Position numbers and translations under genes: made by a program. This document shows, piece by piece, positions 46,501 through 55,969 of a stretch of 64,000 bases of DNA. The stretch lies in the NCBI RefSeq assembly GCF_022179765.1, contig NZ_BPRE01000005.1:248001-312000 (forward strand). The letters are read 5' to 3'. Each line of letters starts with the position of its first letter. The first letter of the stretch is position 1. Source of the stretch: Methylorubrum suomiense. GTDB lineage: Bacteria; Pseudomonadota; Alphaproteobacteria; Rhizobiales; Beijerinckiaceae. The notes beneath the pieces were generated by a model that did not search any database, was not told where the DNA came from, and saw only the letters and a program-made list of their open reading frames with translations.

Positions 46501-46797
46501 GATATGATGGGCCGGGAACGCATCCTCGCCCTACTGACCCTGCTGGAATCGGAACTCAACCTGCGCTTCTCCGCCGCCACGGCGCGGGAGGCCGACCTCG
46601 ATCGATCCCAACTCGCCTACGACGCCCATGCCATGGTCGCGGCGGCGGGCGTCCTCGGCTTCGTCGGCCTCTCGGCGCTCTGCCGGGAGATCGAGAATGC
46701 CTGCCGCAGCGGCGGCGACGTGCTGCCCCTGATCCACCATTTCGCCGCCCTGCGCCGCGACACGTTGAGCATGATCCAGGAATTGCGGGCGGCGTGA
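43510..46797 (+). CDS. Hybrid sensor histidine kinase/response regulator with GAF, PAS and HPt domains
   Basis: This 1095-residue cytosolic kinase starts at a GTG. Order of domains: GAF (residues ~20-165), three PAS folds (~190-310, 320-440, 445-560), HisKA with phospho-His 600 in [15 protein letters not shown], HATPase (N-box [38 protein letters not shown]), receiver with phospho-Asp 899 in [12 protein letters not shown], and an HPt-like end with His 1040 in [15 protein letters not shown]. It can run a His-Asp-His phosphorelay. It is 4 bases after the O-antigen ligase gene, so they are probably co-transcribed. Signal and final regulator are unknown. Confidence 0.95.
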   Translation: MNTPSVSEAERLAALNALHILDTDPEAHFDAVCRTAQRLFGVATAYVALLDAERQWLKSCTGSMDLPRARPRDGSICTHTIEQDGVLVIPDTRRDPRFADGDLGEGASRIVFYAGVALSLAPGLRLGSFCLVDPNPRAFSPEDEAALRDLAETVTAHLRLHHNHGALAREVELRRLHESTIHRQGAEIEQRAAANSLLSMAEQMATVGHWRMNFADPQPLYSDSLLGIAGLDPAAAPAEHPSFSDLFTPEDQPPVEAAMRAAVADGGDFEVQARLVRPDGSLRDVMIRGTCKREAGRTIGLFGILMDTTDRLRIQAEIHRSELRYRSLADALPLQVWTLDPATGEATYANARFEADYGPIGSGRADPVAREHPDDAPILDAAWRNARASGRGYEGQWRLRAKDGSYRWHKMSMTPVRPPSAPDAVIEWIGTALDIDDIVTARLAEEDARRLLSITLEGAGAGTFDWDMRTGVTTLSPESLRLYGLPESGKAEGLSTATWTACVHPDDIIETWNRVHRAIDDRARFSAEFRVGPRWIHACGRTLYDEAGRPYRMIGLNLDITERKAAEAALRAVTHKAQAARAEAERASAAKSEFLAVISHEIRTPLNGILGYTDLLLGRPDHDPEDRRHLELIRVSGEALLTVVNDVLDVSKIEAGQLKLDPIPFSVRALLDDAVAMMRGAALKTALTVEARLDPRLPEALHGDPNRLRQVLFNLLNNAVKFTPAGSVTLTVHYEGPVRLPSGEAAEAMRFEVTDTGIGIAPSQQGRLFKRFSQVDGSISRRFGGSGLGLAICRDLVTLMGGRIGVESQAGAGSTFWFTLALPRSKAIAASVPEGVGRSEPSRSSARLLLVEDVPINQELARTVLEAQGYRVDIASDGAEAIAALKAEGADPFALVLMDVQMPGMDGLTATRRIRALPGSAARVPIVAMTANVLSRQVEELIAAGMDDYVGKPFKRAHLLATVERWCDEGAVRRGQSGIAPTPAVPILDHDTYASVRDMMGRERILALLTLLESELNLRFSAATAREADLDRSQLAYDAHAMVAAAGVLGFVGLSALCREIENACRSGGDVLPLIHHFAALRRDTLSMIQELRAA

Positions 46798-46944
46798 GCA
46801 CGGGCGCGCAGCGATCCTCCTCTCTCCCGCGGCGCTGGCGTCCCTGATCGGGGCCGGGTTCGGGGGCCTCACCGGTCCAGGGCCGGACCCTGGAGCAAAA
46901 AACGCATCGCGCCTACGCAGACGTCGACCCATCGCCGCCTACCC

Positions 46945-48462
46945 TTGAGATCGGCCCCGCTGTGCGCCACCTGTGAGCGGCCTCGTTCCGATGACGCCTT
47001 CCCGCCGAGTCCCCCCTTGCCCCTCTTCGACTACGCCGCCCAGGCGGGTTCCGCGATCAAGGCCTTCGCCGAAGCCTCCAGCGATCTCCTGATCCAGCCG
47101 ACCCTTCGGCTCGGCGTCACCGGCCTCGCGCGGTCGGGCAAGACGGTGTTCACGACCGCGCTGGTCCACCATCTCGTCGAGGGCCACGCGCTGCCGGCCT
47201 TCGAGCCGGCGCAGGGCGGCCGCCTGCGCCGGGCCCGCCTCGTGCCCCAGCCCGACGACGACGTGCCGCGCTTCCCCTTCGAGGAGAATTTCTCCGCACT
47301 CACGGAGGCGCGCCGCTGGCCGGGCTCGACCGACCGGATCAGCCAGCTGCGGCTCGCCATCGAGTACGAGCGGGCCGGTGGCTGGCGCACGGGGCCGGGC
47401 ACCCTGATGCTCGACGTGGTCGATTATCCCGGCGAGTGGCTGCTCGACCTCGCGCTCCTCGACCAGAGCTACGTGGCGTGGTCGCGTGCCACCATCCTCG
47501 GCACCCGCCGGACCGGCCGGGCGGCCATCGCCGCGCCCTGGCTCGCCACGATGGCCGAACTCGATCCGGCCGCGCCCCTCGACGAGGTGGTGGCCGAGCG
47601 CGCCGCCAACGCCTTCAAGGCCTATCTCTCGGCGCTTCGCGCGGGCGCGGAGGCGGTGGCCACGACGCCGCCGGGACGCTTCCTGATGCCCGGCGATCTG
47701 GCCGGCTCGCCGATGCTGACCTTCGCCCCCCTGGACCGGCTCGAGGAGACGCAGAGCCCGGGCAGCCTCGGCGCGCTGATGGAGCGACGCTTCGAGGCCT
47801 ACAAGGCCAAGGTGGTCGAGCCGTTCTTCCGGGAGCATTTCCAGCGGGTCGATCGCCAGATCGTGCTGGTGGACGTGCTCTCGGCGGTCGATGCCGGGCC
47901 GGCCGCCCTCGCCGAACTGGAGGAGGCGCTCGACGCGGTGCTCCTCTCCTTCCGGGTCGGGCGCAACAGCCTCATCACGCGGTTCTTCGCGCCGCGGGCG
48001 GACCGCATCCTGTTCGCGGCCACCAAGGCCGACCACCTTCACCAGTCGAGCCATGATCGGCTGGACGCCTTGCTGCGCCTCCTCGTCGCCCGCGCCATGC
48101 GCCGGACCGAGGCGGCGGGCGCGCGGGTCGGCACCGTGGCGCTGGCCTCCGTGCGGGCCACCCGGGAGACCACCGTCCACGATGGCGGCGAGGTGCTGCG
48201 CGCGGTCTCCGGCACGCCGGAGGCGGGAGAGACGATCGGCGACGATACCTTCGACGGTCTCGCCGAAGCGGCGATCTTTCCCGGCGAACTGCCGAGCGAC
48301 GCGCAGGCCGTGCTCGACGGGGCGATCCCGCCGGGCTCGTTCCGCTTTCCGCGCTTTCGCCCGCCCCTCGCGCGGCCCGATGCGCTCGGACGGCCCGGCC
48401 ACCTGCCGCAGATCCGGCTCGACCGGGCGATGCAGTTCCTGCTTGGGGACAAGCTGACGTGA
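46945..48462 (+). CDS. YcjX family protein (DUF463, GTPase-like)
   Basis: This ~505-residue member of the YcjX family has the P-loop GVTGLARSGKTVFTTALVHHL, VDYPGEWLLDLALL, and the late LFAATKADHLHQSSHDRLDALL resembling a TKxD guanine motif. The family occurs next to ycjF in many proteobacteria and is linked to membrane stress; its task is not settled. The frame opens at TTG 46945, but homology begins near residue 26 (PLFDYAAQAG; a TTG at 47017 is also possible), so the start is uncertain. It overlaps ycjF by GTGA. Confidence 0.87.
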   Translation: MRSAPLCATCERPRSDDAFPPSPPLPLFDYAAQAGSAIKAFAEASSDLLIQPTLRLGVTGLARSGKTVFTTALVHHLVEGHALPAFEPAQGGRLRRARLVPQPDDDVPRFPFEENFSALTEARRWPGSTDRISQLRLAIEYERAGGWRTGPGTLMLDVVDYPGEWLLDLALLDQSYVAWSRATILGTRRTGRAAIAAPWLATMAELDPAAPLDEVVAERAANAFKAYLSALRAGAEAVATTPPGRFLMPGDLAGSPMLTFAPLDRLEETQSPGSLGALMERRFEAYKAKVVEPFFREHFQRVDRQIVLVDVLSAVDAGPAALAELEEALDAVLLSFRVGRNSLITRFFAPRADRILFAATKADHLHQSSHDRLDALLRLLVARAMRRTEAAGARVGTVALASVRATRETTVHDGGEVLRAVSGTPEAGETIGDDTFDGLAEAAIFPGELPSDAQAVLDGAIPPGSFRFPRFRPPLARPDALGRPGHLPQIRLDRAMQFLLGDKLT

Positions 48463-49517
48463 CGACACCTTCCGGCCCAAGGCCCCGCGCCTTCCGCATC
48501 CCCGCCGCCGAGCCGACGCCCGCAGCCGGGCCGGATTCGCGCCCCGATGCACCGCAGACCGAGACGCGGCAGGCACCGCCCCGACCGGATGTGCGCTTCG
48601 TCGATGAGCCCTACGAGATCGTCGATGCCGCCGACGGCGTGCCGGTGCCGGTGGCGACCCGGCGCGGGCCGCCCTGGGTGTCGATCCTTCTCGGGGCGCT
48701 CGGCAGCCTCGTCATCATCGCGGTCGGGCTGTCGCTGGAGCGGCTGGTGGCCGACCTGTTCGCCACCGCCCCCTGGCTCGGCTGGGTCGCCCTCGGCCTA
48801 GTCGCCCTGGCCGGGTTGGCCCTCGCGGCGATCGTCGGTCGCGAGGCCCTGGGCGTCTGGCGCGAGCGCAAGATCGAGCATCTGCGCGAGCGGGCGCTCG
48901 CGGCGATGACGGCGCGCGATCATACCGGCGCGCAGGGCGTGGTGCAGGAATTGCGCGGCCTCTACGCCGATCGCCCGGCCCTGAGCGCGGGCATCAAGCG
49001 GCTCGACGCGGTGGGCGACGCGATCCTCGACGTGGACGATCGGTTGGGCCTCGCGGAGGGCGAATTGCTCGCTCCCCTCGACCGGCAGGCCAAGGCCGCC
49101 ATCGCGCAGGCCGCGAGCCAGGTCTCGGCCGTGACCGCGTTGAGCCCGCGGGCGATCGTGGATGTCGCCTTCGTGGTCTTCTCCGCCGCTCGCCTGTTAC
49201 GCCGGATCGCCGCGATCTACGGCGGACGTCCGGGACTGCTGGGTTTCCTGCGCCTCGCGCGGGCGGCCTTCGCCCATCTCACCGTCACCGGCGGCATGGC
49301 CGTGGGTGAGGGCATGCTGCATCAGGTGCTCGGACTCGGGCTCGCCGCGCGGGTCTCGGCCAAGCTCGGCGAGGGCGTGCTCAACGGCTTGATGACGGCC
49401 CGCTTCGGCCTCGCGGCCGTCGCGGTCTGCCGCCCCCTTCCCTTCGTGCGGGCCACCCCGCCCACGGTCAACGACGTGGCGGGCCAACTCTTCCGTGGAA
49501 ACGGCGAAGAGAAGTGA
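48459..49517 (+). CDS. YcjF/UPF0283 family membrane protein
   Basis: This 352-residue inner-membrane protein has a disordered Pro-rich N-terminus (~60 residues), two transmembrane helices (VSILLGALGSLVIIAVGLSL and WLGWVALGLVALAGLALAAIVG), then a soluble helical region (AMTARDHTGAQGVVQELRGLYA) and a hydrophobic C-terminal half (DVAFVVFSAARLLRRIAAIYGGRPG, TVTGGMAVGEGMLHQVLGLGLAARVSAKLGEG). The GTG start overlaps the ycjX stop, so the two are translationally coupled. Confidence 0.87.
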   Translation: MTTPSGPRPRAFRIPAAEPTPAAGPDSRPDAPQTETRQAPPRPDVRFVDEPYEIVDAADGVPVPVATRRGPPWVSILLGALGSLVIIAVGLSLERLVADLFATAPWLGWVALGLVALAGLALAAIVGREALGVWRERKIEHLRERALAAMTARDHTGAQGVVQELRGLYADRPALSAGIKRLDAVGDAILDVDDRLGLAEGELLAPLDRQAKAAIAQAASQVSAVTALSPRAIVDVAFVVFSAARLLRRIAAIYGGRPGLLGFLRLARAAFAHLTVTGGMAVGEGMLHQVLGLGLAARVSAKLGEGVLNGLMTARFGLAAVAVCRPLPFVRATPPTVNDVAGQLFRGNGEEK

Positions 49518-49526
49518 CGGCATGAC

Positions 49527-49566
49527 CCAAAAGGAAAGCCCCCGCACCGCAGGGTGCGAGGGCTGA
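49527..49566 (-). terminator. Intrinsic terminator of the exported repeat protein gene
   Basis: On the minus strand AGCCCTCGCACC pairs with GGTGCGGGGGCT around CTGC, followed by TTCCTTTT. The strong stem plus T-rich tail lies 35 bases after the minus-strand stop and 10 bases after the plus-strand ycjF stop, so it probably serves both. Confidence 0.75.
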
Positions 49567-49599
49567 CCGGTCAAACTCTGTCGCGGATGCGGCGGGAAA

Positions 49600-49980
49600 T
49601 CAGCAGTCGTTGCCGCCCTTCTCGCCGAGCTTCTGATCGGCGCCCGTCGCGTTCATCGCGCCGACGGTGCCCGGCGAAGCCGGCTGGTTGCCGCCTGCGT
49701 TGTTCTTGGCCATGGCGGTCTGCTCCGAGCCCGGCTTGTCGCCCACGCCCTGACCGGCGCCGACATTGTTCATCGCGCCGACGGTGCCCGGCGAGGCCGG
49801 CTGCTGGCCGCCAGCGAGGTTCTTCGAGCCGGCATCGGCGCCGTTCGCGGTGCTGCTGTTGGGGGCCGAGGACGAATCGGGCGCCTTGGCGGTGCTGCCG
49901 GTGTTGCAGGGAGCGGCGAGAGCGGAACCGGCCATGAAGGCGATGGCGGTGGCGGCGGCAAGGGTCTTCGCGAGCGTCAC
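49600..49980 (-). CDS. Exported Asn/Gly/Ala-rich protein with two internal repeats
   Basis: This 126-residue protein has a signal peptide (MTLAKTLAAATAIAFMAGSALA), a Ser/Ala/Asn-rich region, and two near-identical segments, GGQQPASPGTVGAMNNVGA and GGNQPASPGTVGAMNATGA, about 40 residues apart. One cysteine near the start of the mature part (PCNTG) and one at the C-terminus (GNDC) could pair. It looks like a low-complexity periplasmic or envelope protein; its function is unknown. Confidence 0.7.
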   Translation of the reverse strand: MTLAKTLAAATAIAFMAGSALAAPCNTGSTAKAPDSSSAPNSSTANGADAGSKNLAGGQQPASPGTVGAMNNVGAGQGVGDKPGSEQTAMAKNNAGGNQPASPGTVGAMNATGADQKLGEKGGNDC

Positions 49981-50345
49981 GATGCTTTCCTCCGGGATTG
50001 TCTTACCGGTTCAGCGACCGGTCCGACCGGGGAAAGCGATTAAGGAAAATTAAGTTCCCGAATGCTCCCGATATAAAATTAGTCTTTTCGTGCGAAGCGG
50101 CACCCTGAAATCCGATTTCTTCAATGATCATCGTGACTTTGTTCGGATCGTTCACGTCACAACGGTGCGCGGGCACGTGGCAGTCCCAAGCGCTTGGACC
50201 TGGTGTGCTCTAGGCCATGAGGTCGGCCAGGCAGCATTGGGAAAGGAAGCAACCCTGCCATCTCAACGGGCCGGCCCGTTCGATGTTTCCGCCTCCGGAC
50301 CTGCGAATCTCCGCAACCACGCCAGAGGAAGCTCGGCCTTTGCTC
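49981..50345. other. Gene-free region, AT-richer at its left end
   Basis: These 365 bases hold the promoter of the exported repeat protein (an AT-rich patch gattaaggaaaattaag near 50037-50055 and gatataaaattag near 50070-50082) and then ordinary GC-rich sequence. No gene was supported; a gtgctctagg near 50196 may be a relic of the extragenic element. Confidence 0.4.
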
Positions 50346-51239
50346 TCACGCGCAGGCATCGGCCTTGGCGTCGCGCGGGGCCGATACGTGGTCGAGGGCA
50401 TCGGCCACCGCCCGCGAGAATTCCGGGGTGCGCAGGTAGCCGTAGGACTTGTGAGGATTGCGGCTCCCCTGCGGACGGCGATAGGCGTTGATGACCGGGC
50501 ACTCGATGACGCCGACCCCGTCCGGGTTCGGGGCGTAGGCCTCGGCCAGGTCGGTCCCGACGATCGCGATGTCATCGCGGTCGCCGAGATGGGTCCAGCG
50601 CGCCGCCGCCGCCGGCACGCGCAGATCACCGTGCTCCGCCGTGATCCGGTGCTTGATCTCGGCGAGCCCCAAGGGCGATCCCATGGTGATGAAATGCGCC
50701 ACCCGCGGCAGTGGGCCTTGCCGCTCCATCAGCCGCAGCACGTCGTAGGCGATGAGGCCGCCCATCGAGTGGGCCGCCAGCAGAAGCGTCCGCCCCTCGT
50801 AGCGTTCGAGCACCGCGCGCAGGCGGTCCCGGGCATCGGCGCGGAAGGCGGCGTCCTTGTAGTAGCCCCACAGATCGTCGAGGCGGTACTCGATGAGGAC
50901 GTCGTCCACCACGAGGCGGCCGGTCTTCTCCTGCATCCATTCGAGGACTCGGTAGAACCGGTCGGTCAGGGTCGGCCCCGGCGGCTTCCCATTCGGACTC
51001 GGGAACGGCCCCCGGCCACGCGCCGGATAATAGGGCTCTCGATTGGACGCGGAGGCGACCGGCGCCTCGTAACGCAGGTCAGCCCAGTACACGAACTCGA
51101 AAGGCACATCCGGTGGGGCACGGCCGAGATTGCGCCGCAGCCCTTCCTCGATCGCCTGCCGCCACCACTTCTGCTTCTCCTCGCGGGGCGGCTTGTTGGC
51201 CAGCCCGTGGATGCCGATGATGACCGGATCGTCGTGCAT
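50346..51239 (-). CDS. Alpha/beta hydrolase-fold protein (lipase-like)
   Basis: This 297-residue protein has an oxyanion-hole-like IIGIHGLANKPPREEK, the nucleophile elbow LLLAAHSMGGLIAYDVL (G-less AxSxG variant AHSMG), FITMGSPLG and a late His in NPHKSYGYLRTPEF as possible catalytic base. It has no signal peptide, so it is cytosolic. The substrate is unknown; the long N-terminal part (KQKWWRQAIEEGLRRNLG) recalls uncharacterised lipase-like families. It stands alone. Confidence 0.78.
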   Translation of the reverse strand: MHDDPVIIGIHGLANKPPREEKQKWWRQAIEEGLRRNLGRAPPDVPFEFVYWADLRYEAPVASASNREPYYPARGRGPFPSPNGKPPGPTLTDRFYRVLEWMQEKTGRLVVDDVLIEYRLDDLWGYYKDAAFRADARDRLRAVLERYEGRTLLLAAHSMGGLIAYDVLRLMERQGPLPRVAHFITMGSPLGLAEIKHRITAEHGDLRVPAAAARWTHLGDRDDIAIVGTDLAEAYAPNPDGVGVIECPVINAYRRPQGSRNPHKSYGYLRTPEFSRAVADALDHVSAPRDAKADACA

Positions 51240-51485
51240 CGCAGGGAGTGGGTGAGCCTTCGCGCGTCAGGATCCCGCAGGATAAGCCGATAACGCGCAG
51301 GTCGTCACACCGATGCGCGACAAATTGTGCACGATCCGGTTTGGACCGATGCGGCCCCGGCGGGAGGACAGCGCCGGTCATCCCCGCCCGGCATCCAAGA
51401 CCACGAACCGCGTAGGGCTCGTGATCGATACGAGGCTCAGGACACCGGCACGGACGCGTCCGAGCACCGGGCCCGGCGGAAGCGA

Positions 51486-52232
51486 TCAGGCGCTCATCTT
51501 CTCCATCAGCGCCTCGGACAGGGCGAAGTTGACGTAGACGTTCTGCACGTCGTCCTGATCCTCGATCACCTCGACGAGGCGGATCAGCTTCTCGCCGGTC
51601 TCGTCGTCGACATCGACGGTGTTCTGCGCCTTCCAGATGAGGCCGGTGCGGCGGGGCTCGCCGAAGCGGGCCTCGAGCGCCTTGGAGACCTCGCCATAGG
51701 CATCCTGGGCGCAGGTGACTTCGTGACCGTCTGCATCCGAACGCACATCGTCGGCCCCCGCCTCGATGGCGGCTTCCAGCATCGTGTCGGCATCGGCCAC
51801 GTCCGGCGCGAAGGCGATCACGCCGACCCGGTCGAACATGAAGGCCACGGCACCGGTCTCGGCGAGGCTGCCGCCGGACTTGGTGAAGGCCGAACGCACG
51901 TCGCTGGCGGTGCGGTTGCGGTTGTCGGTCTGCGCCTCGACGATCAGCGCGGCGCCGCCGGGGCCGTAGCCCTCGTAGCGGATCTCCTCGTAGTTCTCGC
52001 CCTCGCCCCCGGTCGCCTTCTTGATGGCGCGCTCGATATTGTCCTTGGGCATGTTCTCGGCCCGCGCCGCGAGCACGGCGGCGCGCAGGCGCGGGTTCAT
52101 GGCCGGATCGGGCGTGCCGAGCTTGGCCGCGACGGTGATTTCACGGGCGAGCTTGCTGAACAGCTTCGAGCGGACCGCGTCGACGCGGCCCTTACGGTGC
52201 ATGATGTTCTTGAACTGGGAATGGCCGGCCAT
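51486..52232 (-). CDS. YebC/PmpR family DNA-binding/translation regulator
   Basis: This 248-residue YebC family protein starts [32 protein letters not shown]. Other hallmarks are [40 protein letters not shown] and [20 protein letters not shown]. Members act as transcription regulators or, as shown for some, help ribosomes through polyproline stretches. The start at 52232 is fixed by homology. It is divergent from rpmG. Confidence 0.93.
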   Translation of the reverse strand: MAGHSQFKNIMHRKGRVDAVRSKLFSKLAREITVAAKLGTPDPAMNPRLRAAVLAARAENMPKDNIERAIKKATGGEGENYEEIRYEGYGPGGAALIVEAQTDNRNRTASDVRSAFTKSGGSLAETGAVAFMFDRVGVIAFAPDVADADTMLEAAIEAGADDVRSDADGHEVTCAQDAYGEVSKALEARFGEPRRTGLIWKAQNTVDVDDETGEKLIRLVEVIEDQDDVQNVYVNFALSEALMEKMSA

Positions 52233-52499
52233 GGCGTGACCTTTTCTTGTTCGCCCCGGGCGGAGGGCTCCCGTCGGTCGGGATCCTCGACGCCGCGCGG
52301 GGGATGTGGCGGTGATGTGTCGGAGGCGCCGCTTATAGGCCGCGCGCCTGCCTCGAATCAACGCATCGGCTTGACGAAGCCCGGTCGGTCGGGCATTCAC
52401 CCCACGGAATTCGGCCGGGGCTTCCCGGCCTTTTGCGTTTCGCGTCGGCGCCGTCACGGTCGCGAATCGTGTCCGACAACCCGATCTGGAGCGCCAGCC

Positions 52500-52667
52500 A
52501 TGGCCAAGGCCGTCACCGTCAAGATTCGCCTCGTCTCGACCGCCGACACGGGCTACTTCTACGTCACCAAGAAGAACTCGCGCACGCAGACCGAGAAGAT
52601 GGTCATGAAGAAGTATGACCCGGTCGCCCGCAAGCACGTCGAGTTCAAGGAAGCCAAGATCAAGTAA
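52500..52667 (+). CDS. rpmG: 50S ribosomal protein L33
   Basis: This 55-residue ribosomal protein ([26 protein letters not shown]) ends [12 protein letters not shown]. It lacks the CxxC zinc pairs, so it is the zinc-independent form. Such forms are produced under zinc limitation in some bacteria, but in alphaproteobacteria this is the ordinary form. A strong terminator follows at 52702. Confidence 0.95.
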   Translation: MAKAVTVKIRLVSTADTGYFYVTKKNSRTQTEKMVMKKYDPVARKHVEFKEAKIK

Positions 52668-52701
52668 GATTCTCGCTTACGCGATCAGAGCGCTTTTCGG
52701 A

Positions 52702-52730
52702 AAGCCGCCCTGTCATCAGGGCGGCTTTTC
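52702..52730 (+). terminator. Rho-independent terminator of rpmG
   Basis: AAGCCGCCCTG and CAGGGCGGCTT form a perfect 11-bp stem with a TCAT loop followed by TTC, 34 bases after the rpmG stop. This is a textbook terminator. Confidence 0.9.
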
Positions 52731-52813
52731 GCGTTCTCAGTCGGATCGCCGCAGCCGGAACGATCGGTGGGGATGCGTCTTCTCTCGTGACGCCGCCGGA
52801 TCGGGAGAGTGCC

Positions 52814-53182
52814 GTGGACGATGATCGTGTCTGGTCGTTTGAGAAGAGCCTGTGGGAGGGCGGTGCCGACCGCTACCGCGAGCTCGTCGACGACGAATGC
52901 CTGATGGCCCTGCCGCATCCGCCCTACGTGCTCGGCGGCGCCCAGGCGATCGAGGCCGTTGCCGATACGCCGCGCTGGACGGATGTCGTCATCGAGGACG
53001 GCCGAATCGCCCGTCCGCAGGAAGGCTTGATCGTCATCGCCTACGGCGTGAAGGCCTCCCGCGACGGCGAAACCTACGAGGCGCATTGCACCTCGACCTA
53101 TCGTCGCCTGTCGCACGAAGAATGGCGCGTGGTGCAACATCAGCAGACGCCACGCCTCGCGATTCCCTCGCAGGAGGGTTGA
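52814..53182 (+). CDS. NTF2-like (SnoaL/DUF4440-type) protein
   Basis: This 122-residue protein has the pattern of small NTF2-fold proteins: an N-terminal helix (VWSFEKSLWEGGADRYRELVDDECLMALP), HPPYVLGGAQAIEAV, a beta-sheet (TDVVIEDGRIARPQEGLIVIAYGVKASRDG) and STYRRLSHEEWRVVQHQQTP. The GTG at 52814 has GGGAG at good spacing; an in-frame GTG at 52787 is possible. The fold includes enzymes and binding proteins, so function is unknown. Confidence 0.75.
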   Translation: MDDDRVWSFEKSLWEGGADRYRELVDDECLMALPHPPYVLGGAQAIEAVADTPRWTDVVIEDGRIARPQEGLIVIAYGVKASRDGETYEAHCTSTYRRLSHEEWRVVQHQQTPRLAIPSQEG

Positions 53183-53242
53183 GCGCGGCCGTCCATCACG
53201 CCCGCGCAAGCGAACGGCCCCAGGGCTCGCCGGCAGGAACCT

Positions 53243-53416
53243 GTGCCGGCCACCCTGATTGCCCTCCTCGTCGACGTGACGATCACGTCCGCCGGCACCG
53301 CACGTGAGCGGGTCGGCGACGCGTCTCCGTTCGAGACCAGCCTCGGCGCGGGCCTGCTCGCCGCCGGGATTGCGTCGCTTCCGCGCGCAACGCCGTTCGG
53401 CCCCCGCCGCGATTGA
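53243..53416 (+). CDS. Possible small hydrophobic protein (57 aa)
   Basis: A frame from GTG 53243 gives two weakly hydrophobic stretches (TLIALLVDVTI and LGAGLLAAGIASL) separated by a charged loop. No ribosome site or family was recognised. It lies in the 417-base gap before the decarboxylase gene, which otherwise holds nothing recognisable apart from the GAGGAG site at its end. Confidence 0.25.
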   Translation: MPATLIALLVDVTITSAGTARERVGDASPFETSLGAGLLAAGIASLPRATPFGPRRD

Positions 53417-53599
53417 CCGGCCTCGAAGACTGCCCCAAGCGGGCGCCGACGCCGGAATCGGGAGCGACCGACCGGTCCCGGCCCGTTCCTGTGACACGAC
53501 GCCCGACGCAGCCGGCTACGGAGATGGTCGGGCTGTCATCGAATCGTCGCGGATGGGCCGGAAAGGCAGGGTCAGACCCCTGCGAGGAGAGCACGGTCC

Positions 53600-55969
53600 A
53601 TGGATTTTCACCGCCGTTTCACCGTGCTGATGTGCACGCCCCACTTCGAAGCCGGCGATCTCGAAGGCGCGCGGGTCGATCAGATCGTGGCGGCGGTCGA
53701 GCAGCGCGGCTTCGAGGTGGTGCGGGCGCGGCGGGTCGAGGACGCGGCCATCGCCGTCCAGACCGATTCCGCGGTCGGCTGCCTCGTGGTCGATTGGGGC
53801 AAGCGTGGCCTCGAGGGCAAGGCCGCCGCCCTCATCGACATGATGCGCAAGCGCGGCCTGGAGATGCCGATCGTCATCATGGTCCGCCGCAAGCGGCTGG
53901 AGGACATCCCGGTCGAGCTGCTCGACTTCATCGACGGCTATATCTTCCTGGCGGAAGAGACTCCCGAATTCATCGCCCGCGGCCTGGTTTCCCGCGTGAC
54001 GCAATACGCCGACACGCTGAAGACCCCGTTCTTCGGCGCGCTGGTCGATTATGCCGAGGAGGGAAACCAGCTCTGGACCTGCCCCGGCCATAACGGCGGC
54101 ATCTTTTACAATCGCTCCCCCATCGGCCGCATCTTCGTGGAGCATCTAGGAGAAGCGATTTTCCGCGATGATCTGGACAACTCCGTCCTCGATCTCGGCG
54201 ATCTGTTGACCCACGAGGGCCCGGCGCTGAAGGCGCAGAAGGAGGCCGCCCAGATCTTCGGGGCGGAAAAGACCTACTTCGTCCTCAACGGCACCTCGGC
54301 CTCGAACAAGGTCGTGCTGGGTTCGCTGGTGGCCGAGGACGACCTCGTCCTGTTCGACCGCAACAACCACAAGGCCGCCCATCACGGCGCCCTGCTGCTC
54401 GCCGGCGGCATCCCGATTTTTCTGGAAACGGACCGGAATGCCTACGGACTGATCGGCCCGATCTACCACGAGGCCTTGGACGAGGACCGGATCCGCGAAA
54501 AGATCCGCACCAACCCGCTGGTGAAGGACAAGGAGGCGTGGCGGAAGGAGCGCCCGTTCCGCTGCGCCGTCATCGAGCAATGCACCTATGACGGCACGAT
54601 CTACGACGCCCAGGCGCTCGTGGAGCGGATCGGCCACCTGTGCGACTACATCCTCTTCGACGAAGCCTGGGCGGGCTTCATGAAGTTCCACCCGCTCTAT
54701 GCCCGCCGCTTCGCCATGGGCCTGACCGGGCTCGACGAGACCTCGCCGGGCATCATCGCCACGCAATCGACCCACAAGCAGCTGGCGAGCTTCTCCCAGG
54801 CCTCGCAGATCCATACCCGCGACGGCCATATCCGCGGCCAAACCCGCCGCGTCGAGCACAAGCGCCTCAACGAGAGCTTCCTCGTCCACGCCTCGACCTC
54901 GCCGTTCTATCCGATCTTCGCCTCGCTCGATGTCGGCGCGCAGATGATGAAGGGCCGCTCCGGCGTCGTCCTGTGGGACGACACGATCCGGCTCGGCATC
55001 GAGTGGCGCAAGAAGGCGCGGGCCATCCGCAAGGAGTTCGAGGAGCGCGAGGCCGATCCGAAGCGGCGCTGGTTCTTCGACCCCTTCGTGCCCGATGTCG
55101 TGACCGGCCCCGACGGCACCGTGACGCCCTGGGAATCGGTCCCGACCGATCTCCTCGCGGCGGATGCCCACTACTGGGAGCTGACGCCGGGCGCGGCGTG
55201 GCACGGCTTCACCCATGTCGGCCCCCTGGGGCGGGACGGCGCGGCGCCGGGCTTCGCCATCACCGATCCGAACAAGCTGACGGTGCTGACCCCGGGCTTC
55301 GACCGGAAGACCGGCGCCTACGCCGATCACGGCGTGCCCGCGCCGATCGTGGCGCAATACCTGCGTGAGAACCGGATCGTACCGGAGAAGAACGATCTGA
55401 ACTCGCTGCTCTTCCTGCTGACGCCGGGCGTCGAATCCTCGAAGGCCGGCACGCTGATCTCGGGGCTCGTCGCCTTCAAGCGATTCCACGACGACAACGT
55501 GCTCCTCGAGGAGGCCATGCCGGAATTCGTGCGGGCGCGGCCCAAGCGCTATCGCGGCGTGCGCCTGCGTGACCTCTGCGCCGATTATCACGCCTTCCAC
55601 CGGGAATCGGGCACCTCCGCGCTCCAGCGCAAGCAGTTCATGCCCGAGCACCTGCCCGAGATGGTGATGCCGCCGAAGGCCGCCGCGCAGATGCTGACCC
55701 GCAACAAGGTCGATTACGTGCCGATCGCGGAGGCCGAGGGGCGGATCGCCACCACTCTGATGCTGGTCTATCCCCCCGGCATCGGCACGGTGTTGCCGGG
55801 CGAGCGCCTGGACGCGCGGGCCAAGCCCATGCTCGACTATTTCAAGATGTTCGAGGCGGCCTCCAACCTGTTCCCCGGCTTCGAGGCCGAGATCCAGGGG
55901 GTCTACCGCGAGGTCGATCCGGATGGGCGCATCCGCTTCCACACCTACGTTCTGCGCGAGGGGGCCTGA
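53600..55969 (+). CDS. Orn/Lys/Arg decarboxylase, fold type I (class III)
   Basis: This 789-residue PLP enzyme decarboxylates a basic amino acid to a polyamine precursor. It has a flavodoxin-like N-terminal wing (residues ~1-130), PLP-domain motifs FYNRSPIGRIFVEHLGE, NGTSASNKVVLGS, FDRNNHKAAHHGAL, FDEAWAGFMKFHP and the lysine in QSTHKQLASFSQASQIH, and a C-terminal domain. The length suits arginine or ornithine/lysine decarboxylases; the substrate cannot be fixed. A GAGGAG site precedes the ATG. It is coupled to the GNAT gene by TGATG. Confidence 0.93.
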   Translation: MDFHRRFTVLMCTPHFEAGDLEGARVDQIVAAVEQRGFEVVRARRVEDAAIAVQTDSAVGCLVVDWGKRGLEGKAAALIDMMRKRGLEMPIVIMVRRKRLEDIPVELLDFIDGYIFLAEETPEFIARGLVSRVTQYADTLKTPFFGALVDYAEEGNQLWTCPGHNGGIFYNRSPIGRIFVEHLGEAIFRDDLDNSVLDLGDLLTHEGPALKAQKEAAQIFGAEKTYFVLNGTSASNKVVLGSLVAEDDLVLFDRNNHKAAHHGALLLAGGIPIFLETDRNAYGLIGPIYHEALDEDRIREKIRTNPLVKDKEAWRKERPFRCAVIEQCTYDGTIYDAQALVERIGHLCDYILFDEAWAGFMKFHPLYARRFAMGLTGLDETSPGIIATQSTHKQLASFSQASQIHTRDGHIRGQTRRVEHKRLNESFLVHASTSPFYPIFASLDVGAQMMKGRSGVVLWDDTIRLGIEWRKKARAIRKEFEEREADPKRRWFFDPFVPDVVTGPDGTVTPWESVPTDLLAADAHYWELTPGAAWHGFTHVGPLGRDGAAPGFAITDPNKLTVLTPGFDRKTGAYADHGVPAPIVAQYLRENRIVPEKNDLNSLLFLLTPGVESSKAGTLISGLVAFKRFHDDNVLLEEAMPEFVRARPKRYRGVRLRDLCADYHAFHRESGTSALQRKQFMPEHLPEMVMPPKAAAQMLTRNKVDYVPIAEAEGRIATTLMLVYPPGIGTVLPGERLDARAKPMLDYFKMFEAASNLFPGFEAEIQGVYREVDPDGRIRFHTYVLREGA

